From Arenicola marina (Eukaryota > Annelida > Polychaeta > Arenicolidae): a stretch of DNA of 64,000 bases. Location of the stretch: NCBI GenBank assembly GCA_964019135.1, contig OZ025265.1, positions 22,357,143-22,421,142 of the forward strand, read 5' to 3'. Under the pieces are notes generated by a model. The model did no database searches, was not told the origin of the DNA, and saw only the letters and a program-made list of their open reading frames with translations. Position numbers and translations under genes: made by a program. Positions 24,401 through 37,900 of the stretch are shown here, piece by piece (the first letter of the stretch is position 1; each line of letters begins with the position of its first letter).

Positions 24401-25910
24401 GTTAATTTTATATGGACAATTAATATCAGTAATGTGTTAATAGCCAAACCTTTTAAAAATAGCTTCATTTTGCGAATCAGTTTTGTTGGGCATTATTCAC
24501 AGGAAAGAAAATATACGCTTTGAGAGTTGGTAAGTATATTTTGGGCATGTAGCTGTATATTTGTCGTCACTCAACAAAAATGATTATTTTATCTGTCGCG
24601 CAGAAAATTTAGCCCTTCATTAGGTGGCATAGTAGTATATGACTAGACGGCTAGTTAGCGAAATTTAGCTAGTAGTGACATATGGTGAAAGTAGTGACTT
24701 TGAGCAAATGAAATGTATCCCTGCATAAGTTTACAATCACATAACGTAAATCCCTTTAAAAGTAATATTATCGTTTAACTTCTGTCATGCATACGCCTAT
24801 GTCAGCAAAGCTGTTTTTAATTCATACATATTTACATTGGTTGCATAATCTAGGACACACTACAATAACACTTAAATAATATCTCTGCGATACCTTATTT
24901 CTTGAAGGTTTTCAAGGTATGTTTCTTGTTCCAAGAATTTATTTTCAAAATCATTAATGTCATGATTTTGAACAGGATCCTGTCCGGGGAAGACAACTCT
25001 CCGATGGCTTACCTCCGTGACGAGTTCCAAGAGAGAGTGCAAGAGAGTGGCGCCACCTATCGGCTGCAGATCCAACTACACGAGTGTCAAAATGGCGACA
25101 GCCACTCGTGGTACAACCCCAGCCTGCCCTGGGATGACGAGGTCACTCCCTGGCTGGACCTGGCCACCATTCGACTTACCACCATTCTACCGGATGACGT
25201 CACCGAGATGACGCGCTTCAATATCGGTCACATGCCGCGAGAGACGCTGGGATATCCCGCTCCATTCAGGTATTGGCCGGGTTAGGGGAGGTGTGTGTGT
25301 GGGGGGGGGGGGGGGGGGGCGGTGCGTTGCGGGAGGCCAGAGTGTGAAATTGGGAGTTAATTCAGGCAGCCTGGTGGTGGAAAAGATGACGCCTCAAATG
25401 AGGTCTAATTGGAGTAATATGATACTGTTGCGCTTGGAGAAAATTCAGTCACATTGGACTAGATTGGCTCAAAATTATCCTTATCTAGTATCGCAGCTAA
25501 GATGCAATGATACATTTATGCCAAGGTACAGTTGCCAAACTGCTAAACTTCATTTTTTTGACAACATAAAGAAATGTAGTAATTTGGGGTCCGTTGCTAT
25601 GGATTTTGGGTGGGGGCGGGCAAACAGTCATTACCCAAGGAATTATTGTAGATATGACATTTATATATATATTGCTAATGAGGCATAGCTTCTACGCAAT
25701 CTTTACCCTTGGCGGCAGCGGTAGATGGACGGCTTGGAGTTCCCTGCACAATACAACATGTGATGATGACCTTTATTTTCAATGTCATCTCCCCCACCCC
25801 CCTCCCTCCGTAGCAACGACGACTACAACATCGTGCCCTACCTGCGAGAGGAGACTTACTGGGCATGCGCAAAGCACCGGAACAAGGACCCGGATAACAC
25901 GCTGCGCGGA
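18440..25910 (+). CDS. Catalase-related (AOS-like) haem domain, exons 1-6, residues 1-375
   Basis: GGRATHVTGVG holds Thr76-His77, matching the Thr66-His67 distal pair of coral AOS; true catalases have Val before the His. The proximal Arg-x-x-x-Tyr motif is LREETY, with Arg360 and haem-ligand Tyr364. The catalase-fold segments FFVPGRMFEIRARHAN, SRFRVIP and RFNIGHMP are in order. At the distal Asn position (coral Asn137) the sequence is DLILQTG, giving Gln148. The haem pocket is otherwise complete, so an active haem enzyme is likely: allene oxide synthase, hydroperoxide lyase or epoxyalcohol synthase. The exact reaction cannot be read from sequence. Confidence 0.88.
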
Positions 25911-28900
25911 GAGTCCGTCGAGTACTTGCTGCACGTGGTCACCGGGAACCAGGCTGCGGCAGGGAACGAGGACCCCAAGTGTGACATCTACGTCTGCCTT
26001 GTCGGTCAGTTTGAGGGATACGGACCCGGGGGGAGGGACTTAATACATTGCTGGGTTTAAGGGGGTTTCATGGTAAAGCGCCCCCCCCCGTTTTTCACCG
26101 CCAAAATCCGCTCGGTGGGGGCGTTTTACCGCCCAAAATCCGCTCGGAAGGGGCATTTTACCGCTAAATTCAGCAAAAAGAGATATTAATCTCATTCACA
26201 AATAGTTCAGTGTTATCCTTACGACTGGAATATTTTTATGCGGGGTAAAATTTCCGTTCGAATATAGTGTAGTGTTTTTCTTTCGACCGTGGTACTTTTT
26301 GTATGTATATGTATAGATCCTGCGTTAGATCCACCTAAATAGCCAACATAAACATTCAATTATCCCTCTATCCATTGCAACGTATACTCCCAGCTCAGTT
26401 GGTAAGCAGGCTTATCTGCACACCAAAAGGTCGTGGGTTCGCACCCTGGCACCTGCATCTGGGGCAAGTGTCATCCAAGCACACGTCCTTGTCATTAGAT
26501 GTTTCTTGGCCCACTTTAGCCTTAATCGCATTGATCAATGATTCCGTTCCAATGACGTAGTATAGTATGTTTACACTGTCGCTGTTGCCCTCTCAGGCAC
26601 GGAGGGACGGACAGCCTATCTGGAGCTGAGTCGACGGGTCAAGACGGACTTCCTCGCCGGCGGCAAGTGCACCTTCCACCTGGTGGACAAGTACATCGGA
26701 GAGTTTCAATGCTGCAAGGTACCCTGCAAAGTGTCCTGTTGACACAGAACTGAACATTGTTTTAAAGTCGCTTTATCGATTAAAAAAATGAACTGAATAT
26801 TTTATATATATTTAAAGAGCCACATTTTGTTTTTGACACTATGGTCCTTGTCTTTTTGTTTGGAAGTATAATTAAACATCTACGCAAATAATTACTAACA
26901 AATCTGCCAGAAATTGAAGAAACACAAGTATAACTTTTCATATTTACAAATGCTTAAGCAGCGACAAGAGCCCAAAAATGATTGGTACCGTATTCCTATT
27001 GTCATGTTGTGTGCTCAAAATGGGAAGTTTGACTGGTTACTATATTAAGTCTTACAGAAATGAAACAAAGGTCATATTTGCAGGTGTTACTGAGCGAAAA
27101 CAGCACAAATCTGACTGATTCTCCTAACCCATATATAGCATTATAGGTATTTAAGGAAATGACTGGTTTCCTTAATCCCTGTATCACATTATAGGTCTTC
27201 AATGACAGAAAAGGGTACATATCTGCCTGGTTCCCCGTACCCCTGTGTCACATAGGAATTCAACAAAAGGAAAGGGCACAAATCTGACTAGTTCCCCGTA
27301 CCCCTGTGTCACATAGGCATTCAACAACAGGAAAGGGCACAAATCTGACTGGTTCCCCGTACCCCTGTGTCACATAGGAATTCAACAAAAGGAAAGGGCA
27401 CAAATCTGACTGGTTCCCCGTACCCCTGGGTCAAATTACAGGTCTTCAAGGAGAGGAAGGGGCACAAGTCGGACTGGTTCCTGGAGTACATGGTGGTAAG
27501 CACGCCATACAATAACCGCTGCCACACCCTGCCCTGCTACCGGTGGTTCACGGACCCCACCCCGCTCATCGTGCTGCGCGATGGCAGGGCCCAGCTATCT
27601 CACAACGAGGATGACTACTACATGAAGAGGCTGAGGCAGTTCGAGGTCACTGCTCGACAGCAGGTGTTTAAGTGGAGGGACCAGGACTTGGACCCAGCCT
27701 TCAAGTGAGTCAAGTGTTACCGCTCGCTGAATGGAAGTCAAAAGGGCAAAATCTGAGATATAATAATTATTGTATATCATATAATTTCACACTCCGAAAG
27801 AAATCCAGAAGTTTACCCGCAGTTTACTTTTTATGCAGGATTACTGTAAACTGATGTTTGCAAGGTCAAGAAAGAAGCCCTCCCAAAAGCACTTATATAT
27901 GATGTGTACCAGGTTTTTGTGAAAGTCTTATGCTGCACTAACCCTGCAAAATTATTGCCAAAGGGTGTGAGTTGTCGTATTCCTAAGTTCTGTTGAAAAC
28001 CGTGGTGCCCTGTCTGTCTCCCAGAGGGTTCCCAGGATACTCTGCGGCCGGAAGTGAGATGGATGACCTCCCTGGGGACATGCGCACTGACGAAATCCGG
28101 ACGTTGCTGGCTGAGTGGAGCAGACACTTGGATGGCAAGAACTCGCGTAAGTCTCGTGGTGAAAGATCTCATATCAAGTCTCGCAGTCGTACAAAACCCT
28201 GTCGTCACAAAGATGGTCAACCTTCGATGATAAACTGATGACAAATATCCATATAAGAAGCCTTGACGACAGTTTTCCAGTCAAGTTTATCGAGAATACT
28301 TCCTTCCCTCCGTATCCCTCTGGACTAGGTGGCGCTAAATGTTTCTGATCTGCATCTGATATAGTTCACAGGTCTACCTACCCAACGTGTGCAAATGTGG
28401 CTTAATTAAAATAATTAATTAATTCACTCAATGGCTACCCACCCCCAAAGATCAATAGGTAAGCGGGCTAAACTGCAGATCAACAAGTCCTTGGTTCGAA
28501 ATTTGGCACCTGAATCTGGGGGAAGTTGCATACACTCGCATGTCATTGTCTCGAGAGGTTTCTCGGCCCCGATGTAGTCGTCTTCATGTACACCAGAGCA
28601 GCCTACAACTGTTATATTCTGGTGTGCGTTGGACACGTGAATACACTTGACAAACTGCCATGCTACATATTGATGTTTTATTAGTGCGTGCGTTCAGCAC
28701 GGCTGCCGACGTAAAAATTGACCAAGACGGCAGAGAGAGAGGTAGTCATGTGATAATCCGACGTAGGGGCAGAGGTCAAGTTAATCATGGTTCTCAACCA
28801 ATTACATTAGAGCACTATACAGCATCATAATGTAACAACAACACACTAATATTTTCATTTCATTTCTGTTGCGCAGCTCAATGGGCTAGAGCGCTCGCAC

Positions 28901-31900
28901 TGAGTGCTCTGGTCACCTGAGAGCCTAACGGGCACGTGGTTTAATGGCTAGCGCCTCGCTGTGGCCATGTCTGTGTGGTCGCAGGATAAAGATCCCATGT
29001 ACTTCTTGGCAAAGAGTAGGGGGTTACCCCGGGGACATGGCTCCACTATCCCTCTTCCTTCTCCCATTTACGCGATATGACCAAAACTGGTTAAAGCGTC
29101 CTGAACATTACAACAATCGTTTCTGTTTGCCACGTTGCAGTGCTGAAGGCGGTGCGGCACTTCTTCAAGATCCGGAAGAGCAAGGTGGGACAGGACTACG
29201 CGGAGGCCGTGGCCGAGAACCTGGAGAACCACGAACAGTACAACACCCTGCAGCACGTCCTGCGGCACTGGAAGGATGACGAGGAGTTCGCCAGACAGGT
29301 GGGTGGGTGGGGCAGGGAAGTGGGGTAGGGAGGGCAGGGAGGGTGGGGCAGGGAGGGTGGGGCAGTGAGGGTGGGACAGGGATGTGGGGCCAGAGCAGTA
29401 CAACACCCTGCAGCACGTCCGGTGGCACTGGAAGGATGACGAGGTGAGGTAGGGTCAGAAGGTGGGGTAAGATGTTGGGGCAGGGCAGGGGGTGGGGCAA
29501 GAAGGGTACGGCAGGGCAGGGAGGTGGGTGGGGCAGCGATGTTGGGGCAGGGTATAGGTGGGGCATGGCAGGGTGGAGGGTGGGGCAGGGCAAGGAGGTG
29601 GGGCAGAAAGGGTGCGGCAGGGCAGAGAGGTGGGTGGGGCAGGAAGGTTGGGGCAGGGTATAGGTGGGGCAGGGCAGGGTGGAGGGTGGGGCAGGGCATA
29701 GAAGGGGGGCAGGGAGGTGGGGCAAGAGGGGGCACGGAGGTGGAGCAACAGAGGGGAAGAAAGTATTCTTGATAAAATTGATTGGAAAACTATTATCAGG
29801 ACTCCTATATGGATGGAGCATATTTTTCATCAGTTTACCATCGAAGGTTGATGACCTTTGTAACATCAGGTTTGGTACAATTGTGCGACTTGACATGCCA
29901 TTATTGGGCGCTTTAGCCGCGTTAGTCCATCACTTTATCTTGATTTGCATATAAATTACCTTTGACTCATACCTATATTGTGATATTTACTACGTTCTGT
30001 TTTTTAGATGCTCAACGGCGTCTTGCCGCTGAAGATCTCGCAGCTGGACGAGATCCCGCGTAACTTCCAAGTCACGGACGCCATGGTGGCTGGGCAGTTG
30101 GAGAGCGGATATACCATGGCCAAGGCGCTGCAGGTAACGGCTTGTCCTTCCTGGGCATTCGCACTTTAACATTATAAAAGTCTAATACAGCTTGTAAAAA
30201 TTGTGATTTTAAATCATCCAAACAAGCAGTTATCGTTTTCTACTCTAGAAATCCACGTCCATGAATAATTGTTCTGTCCACAATTATCTTCTGCGATTGA
30301 TGTTCTTGAATTCTGAATTCTAAAATCTGTATTCTGAATTCTGAAATCTGTGTTCTGAATTCTGAATATTAAATTCTGAATTATCAACCCTGAATCTTGA
30401 ATTTCGAATCCCAAATCCTGAATTCTGAATCTCGAATCCCGAACACTAAATCGTAAATCCTGAATTATAAATCCTGAATCCTCAATTCCGAATCCTCTTT
30501 TCGTCCCCAGGATGGCCGCCTCTTCCTGATATCCTACGAGGAGCTGGAGGAATTCGCCTACTACGACTCCGACGACGGCCTGGCCAGCATGGAGCGCCCG
30601 CCCTCCACCTCCCCCTACAACCCCGCCCCCTCCTCCTCCGGGTCCTCCAGCGACTCCAGCGACGACGAGGACCCCAGTCACGTGGCCGGTTCCACCCACG
30701 ACGTGTCCACGTCATCCTATGACGTCAGCACGGGGACGCCCAAGGCGAAGAAGTCCAAGCGGAAGAAGCCCAAGAAACCGAAGGGCTTAAAGAAGAAGGC
30801 GACCATCAAGCGAGCGCACTCCACCAACAGCCTGAAGAGGAAGAAGAAAAAGGCTGCAGACGCCTCGGGCAACACCAAGTATCTGTGCGCACCCATGGTG
30901 AGGAAAATAATGATTGGTATCTGTGCGCACCCATGGTGAGGAAAATAATGGTTGATATCTGTGCGCATCCATGGTGAGGACAATAATGGTTGATATCTGT
31001 GCGCACCCTTGGTGAGGACAATAATGGTTGATATCTGTGCGCACCCATGGTGAGGACAATAATGGTTGATATCTGTGCGCATCCATGGTGAGGACAATAA
31101 TGGTTGATATCTGTGCGCACCCTTGGTGAGGACAATAATGGTTGATATCTGTGCGCATCCATGGTGAGGACAATAATGGTTGATATCTGTGCGCACCCAT
31201 GGTGAGGAAAATAATTGTTGATATCTGTGCGCACCCATGGTGAGGAAAATAATGGTTGATATCTGTGCGCATCCATGGTGAGGACAATAATTGTTGATAT
31301 CTGTGCGCACCCATGGTGAGGACAATAATGGTTGATCTGGGCGCACCCGTGGTGAGGAAAATAATGATTGGTATCTGTGCGCACCCATGGTGAGGACAAT
31401 AATGGTTGATATCTGTGCGCACCCATGGTGAGGAAAATAATGGTTGATATCTGTGCGCACCCATGGTGAGGACAATAATGGTTGATATCTGTGCGCACCC
31501 ATGGTGAGGAAAATAATGGTTGATATCTGTGCGCATCCATGGTGAGGACAATAATTGTTGATATCTGTGCGCACCCATGGTGAGGACAATAATGGTTGAT
31601 ATCTGTGCGCACCCATGGTGAGGAAAATAATTGTTGATATCTGTGCGCACCCATGGTGAGGAAAATAATGGTTGATATCTGTGCGCATCCATGGTGAGGA
31701 CAATAATTGTTGATATCTGTGCGCACCCATGGTGAGGACAATAATGGTTGATCTGGGCGCACCCGTGGTGAGGAAAATAATGATTGGTATCTGTGCGCAC
31801 CCATGGTGAGGACAATAATGGTTGATATCTGTGCGCACCCATGGTGAGGAAAATAATGGTTGATATCTGTGCGCACCCATGGTGAGGACAATAATGGTTG

Positions 31901-34900
31901 ATATCTGTGCGCACCCATGGTGAGGAAAATAATGGTTGATATCTGTGCGCACCCATGGTGAGGACAATAATGGTTGATATCTGTGCGCACCCGTGGTGAG
32001 GACAATAATGGTTGATATCTGTGCGCATCCATGGTGAGGACAATAATGGTTGATATCTGTGCGCACCCGTGGTGAGGACAATAATGGTTGATATCTGTGC
32101 GCACCCGTGGTGAGGGAAATAATGGTTGATATCTGTGCGCACCCGTGGTGAGGGAAATAATGGTTGATATCTGTGCGCACCCGTGGTGAGGGAAATAATG
32201 GTTGATATCTGTGCGCACCCATGGTGAGGACAATAATTGTTGATATCTGTGCGCACCCATGGTGAGGACAATAATTGTTGATATCTGTGCGCACCCATGG
32301 TGAGGAAAATAATGATTGGTATCTGTGCGCACCCGTGGTGAGGGAAATAATGGTTGATATCTGTGCGCACCCGTGGTGAGGGAAATAATGGTTGATATCT
32401 GTGCGCACCCATGGTGAGGACAATAATTGTTGATATCTGTGCGCACCCATGGTGAGGACAATAATGGTTGATATCTGTGCGCATCCATGGTGAGGACAAT
32501 AATGGTTGATATCTGTGCGCACCCATGGTGAGGACAATAATGGTTGATATCTGCGCGCACCCATGGTGAGGACAATAATTGTTGATATCTGTGCGCACCC
32601 ATGGTGAGGGAAATAATGGTTGATATCTGTGCGCACCCAGGGTGAGGACAATAATGGTTGATATCTGTGCGCACCCATGGTGAGGACAATAATGGTTGAT
32701 ATCTGTGCGCACCCAGGGTGAGGACAATAATGGTTGATATCTGTGCGCACCCATGGTGAGGACAATAATGGTTGATATCTGTGCGCACCCGTGGTGAGGG
32801 AAATAATGATTGGTATCTGTGCGCACCCATGGTGAGGACAATAATGGTTGATATCTGTGCGCACCCATGGTGAGGAAAATAATGGTTGATATCTGTGCGC
32901 ACCCATGGTGAGGAAAATAATGGTTGATATCTGTGCGCACCCATGGTGAGGAAAATAATGATTGGTATCTGTGCGCACCCATGGTGAGGACAATAATGGT
33001 TGATATCTGTGCGCACCCATGGTAAGGACAATAATGGTTGATATCTGTGCGCACCCATGGTGAGGACAATAATGGTTGATATCTGTGCGCACCCATGGTG
33101 AGGACAATAATGGTTGATATCTGTGCGCACCCATGGTGAGGACAATAATGGTTGATATCTGTGCGCACCCAGGGTGAGGACAATAATGGTTGATATCTGT
33201 GCGCACCCATGGTGAGGACAATAATGGTTGATATCTGTGCGCACCCATGGTGAGGACAATAATGGTGGATATCTGTGCGCACCCATGGTGAGGACAATAA
33301 TGGTTGATATCTGTGCGCACCCAGGGTGAGGACAATAATGATTGATATCTGTGCGCACCCATGGTGAGGACAATAATGGTTGATCTGGGCGCACCCATGG
33401 TGAGGACAATAATGGTTGATATCTGTGCGCACTCATGGTGAGGACAATAATGGTTGATATCTGTGCGAACCCATGGTGAGGACAATAATGGTTGATATCT
33501 GTGCGCACCCTTGGTGAGGACAATAATGGTTGATATCTGTGCGCACCCATGGTGAGGACAATAATGGTTGATATCTGTGCGCACCCATGGTGAGGACAAT
33601 AATGGTTGATATCTGTGCGCACCCTTGGTGAGGAAAATAATGATTGGTATCTATGCGCACCCATGGTGAGGAAAATAATGATTGGTATCTATGCGCACCC
33701 TTGGTGAGGAAAATAATGGTTGATATATGTGTGTTCCCATGGCGAGGAAAATACTGATTAATCATCAACTGTAATTAGTATGGATGGTTGGGGCACCCAT
33801 GGTAAGGAAAATAAATTATTTAGGGCTAAGGCTTGAGTTCCATATACACTAAGACGGCCTACAAGACCAGCATTTCATTCCATTTACGTATCAATATTTC
33901 ATATCAATGTTTATATCACCCTGATTCATTGGTTGCAGGTGATGTTGTACCTGCGAGGGGGCACTACGCTGGTTCCCCTCGCCATCCAGCTGACCACCAT
34001 CCCCGGCCACTCCCCTGTCATCTTCACCAAGAACGACGACCACGGCGAGTACTCTGATTGGCTGGTGGCCAAGATGTGGGTTCGCGTGGCGGAAGCAAAC
34101 GTCCATCACCTCGTCGGTCACGTGCTCGGGACGCACCTGATGATGGAACCCGTTGCCCTGGCAACGGCGCGCAACCTGCCTTCGGTTCATCCGATCAGCA
34201 AGCTGCTTATCCCGTACCTGCGCACCATCGTCACGGTCAATACCATCTACCGGAAGTGTGTCTTGCAACCGGAAGATGGCGCTCTGGCGGAAGTGCTGGC
34301 GCTAGGTGCGCATGGCCTTGACCTAATTAGGAGGGAGTTTCACTCGTATGAACGCTTCGCGAGCTTCAGTCTCCCTGATCACTTTGCCGCCAGGGGGACG
34401 CTGGACTCGGAGGTAAGTCAAATTAAAGGGCAAACCGATTGATGAATATAGCCTCTTGTATTCAGTTTATGGCAGAGATGAATATTATCATGTGGTAATT
34501 TCGTGGCTTAATATTGACACGACCCATAAATGCATATTCCTATTGAAACTTCCTGCGAAGTAAAATAGGTAATTAGGCTTTATATGTTCATCACAAGTAA
34601 CCTTAAGAAAAATGACATATTCTATACATCGCAGCGCATGGGAAGTTAACATGGGACCAATCAAATCCTCAGACGTTTTGTCTATATAATTCTATATTTA
34701 GTTTATGACTTTAATTTGAGATACCATTTTCAAATTTATGTTATTTGTAATCAACATTTATCTAAATTGACGTCAGGATGAGTATCATCTACCCAGTGCT
34801 AACCCTCAAAAATAATTCTGGAGGTATACGCACTCTCATCGTAGCCCGTACGTTCACGTATATCCCTTATAATGTAATCAGGCTATACAACCATTAATAC

Positions 34901-37900
34901 TCGCCACTCACCCTCGACCTCGCTCAGGAGCTGCCGGGCTATTACTACCGGGATGACGTCCTCAAGCTCTGGCAAGCCGTCGAGGACTTTGTCACCGAGG
35001 TCGTCTGCATATACTACGAGGATGACAACGATGTGAGTAACTCTTTTGCTAAGAGGGCCTCCCCTCCTAGCTCTATCGATACTTCATGATTGGTGGTATA
35101 TTCAGGGCGCTTTAACCACTTTTGGTCATATCGCGCCAATGGGAGAAGGAATAGAGAATGGAGCCATGTCCCCCGAGGGTAACACCCTACTCTTCGCGAA
35201 GAAGGACATGGGATCTTTATCCTGAGACCACACAGACATGGCCACAGCGGGGCTCGAACCACCGATCCACGTGCCGTTAGGCTCTCAGGCGGCCAGATCA
35301 CTCAAGAGAGTAACTCTTTTGCTAAGAGGGCCTCACGTCCTAGCTCTATCGATACTTCAAAATTGTTTGTATATTCAGGACGCTTTAACCACTTTTGGTC
35401 ATATCGCGCCAATGGAAGAAGGAAGGGAGAATGGAGCCATATCCCCCGGGGATAGCACCCTACTCTTTGCGAAGATGCACATGGGATCTTTATCCTGAGA
35501 CCACACAGATATGGCCACAGCGGGGCTCGAACCACCGATCCACGTGCCGTTAGGCTCTCAGGCGGCCAGAGCACTCAATGCGAGCGCTCTAACCCACTGA
35601 GCTATCGGGGCGGCCCCCGATACTTCATGACGCTCTTGGAATGAAACATTAACAACAAAGCATCCAGAATTCAGGACTTGTAGCCCCGATCCTTTTCTAT
35701 AACCACGTGCCCTAGATTATGCTCTGCTTGGCCAGCTACGCGCGCTTTGAGTTCCACCAATCTATATCATGCGTGATATGATACAGGTGAATTATAACTT
35801 ACAATATTAACCTACCGCTATCACAATGCATCCCGCAACCAGTCTGCATTAAATTCCAGCATGTTAATTTGACATTTATTTTACCGTATTAGTATCCGCA
35901 ACATTTTAATCTCCAACGTGTTTCTTTGCCGGCCGCTAGGTGGAGCAGGACGACGAGCTGGCCAACATGCTGGAGGACCTGGTCCATAACGGCTACCACG
36001 ACCGCCTGGACCTCCCGCGTCGCTTCACCTCCCTCGGGGACCTGGTCAACTTCTGCACTACCGTAATCTTCACCGTGTCCGCCCAGCACTGCGCGCTCAG
36101 CCGCGGCATGGTCGATGTATACGCCTACTGCCTGAACGCGCCTCCCTTCATGATGCGGCCGCCGCCCAGGGCCAAGCGACCCGCCGGGTACACCGAGGAG
36201 GAGATGAAGGGCCTGCTGCCCCAGCCGGACCTGGCTGAGCGCTACCTGGGGGCCGTCCTCCTCCTCACCTGCCAGGGCAAGGACAACAAGGTCAGGCGCG
36301 GCCACGTGGCCGGGGTGTTATTATCGTATATCGTACTTCGGTATTATCGCTCATTATGCAAATATTAAGTGGTGGTAATTTTTGCTACTTCTATCACTAC
36401 TAGTGCTACCAGGACTAATACCCCTACTGTTACTAATGCTATCACTACCACTAATGTTATCACTTATATCATTGCTACGACAATTCCTATCACTGCAACA
36501 ACGACTGTACTGCTACCACTACTACTTTGGCTCTCATTATATACTGCTACCACTACTACTTTGGCTCTCATTATATACAGCTACCACTACTAGTTTGGCT
36601 CTCATTATATACTGTTATCACTACTACTTTGGCTCTCATTATATACAGCTACCACTACTAGTTTGGCTCTCATTATATACTGCTATCACTACTATTTTGG
36701 CTCTCATTATATACTGCTACCACTACTACTTTGGCTCTCATTATATACTGCTACCACTACTACTTTGGCTCTCATTATATACTGCTACCACTACTACTTT
36801 GGCTCTCATTATATACTGCTATCACTACTACTTTGGCTCTCATTATATACTGCTACCACTACTACTTTGGCTCTCATTATATACAGCTACCACTACTACT
36901 TTGGCTCTCATTAAATACTGCTATCACTACTACTTTGGCCCTCATTATATACTGCTACCACTACTACTTTGGCTCTCATTATATACTGCTACCACTACTA
37001 GTTTGGCTCTCATTATATACTGCTACCACTACTACTTTGGCTCTCATTATATACAGCTACCACTACTACTTTGGCTCTCATTATATACTGCTACCACTAC
37101 TAGTTTGGCTCTCATTATATACTGCTACCACTACTACTTTGGCCCTCATTATATACTGCTACCACTACTACTTTGGCTCTCATTATATACTGCTACCACT
37201 ACTACTTTGGCTCTCATTATATACAGCTACCACTACTACTTTGGCTCTCATTATATACTGTTATCACTACTACTTTGGCTCTCATTATATACTGCTACCA
37301 CTACTACTTTGGCTCTCATTATATACAGCTACCACTACTAGTTTGGCTCTCATTATATACTGCTACCACTACTACTTTGGCTCTCATTATATACAGCTAC
37401 CACTACTACTTTGGCTCTCATTATATACTGCTACCACTACTAGTTTGGCTCTCATTATATACTGCTACCACTACTACTTTGGCTCTCATTATATACTGCT
37501 ACCACTACTAGTTTGGCTCTCATTATATACTGCTACCACTACTACTGCTATCACTGATACTACTGCTGCTATCACTACTACCTACTACCTACTACTGCAC
37601 TAACTATATTACTACTGATATCAAGATTATTGCTAGCACTGCTACCACTATTACTACTGCTATCAATATCATTTCTGTCACTATCACTAGTAATGATATT
37701 ATATGATATGCACGTGGTTTAGTTGTTGTTAAATTATTCAACAAATTGACAATTCTGTCGTCCATACATAATATACACGCTGGGTTAAATTATTAGACTA
37801 CGACAGAGAACTAGCTCACTGCATTAACGCCCGTTCTTGATCCCTGACAGTCACGATTTAATGGCCATCTCTCTATATATAGATACCCTGATCGTGTGTT

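Noticed and set aside
27485..27500. GTAAGC in exon 8 as a possible splice donor
   Set aside because: The frame continues through it with LOX-like sequence (RCHTLPCYRWF) to a better donor at 27705 that keeps phase.
29165..29896. Pro/Cys-rich minus-strand frames of up to 243 codons
   Set aside because: Translation of the G-rich intron 10 repeat and antisense of exon 10.
30717..33664. Three minus-strand open frames of about 880-960 codons
   Set aside because: They are the three frames of the 38 bp array, whose minus strand has no stop. Their translations are the same short peptide repeated; they lie in intron 12.
30880..33760. Possible CRISPR-like array
   Set aside because: Units are head-to-tail without unique spacers, in an animal intron. 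The same holds for the other arrays.
36382..37603. Frames of about 290-320 codons with hydrophobic Tyr/Leu/Thr repeats resembling membrane segments
   Set aside because: Artefact of the 34 bp array in intron 15; flanking exons join perfectly across it.
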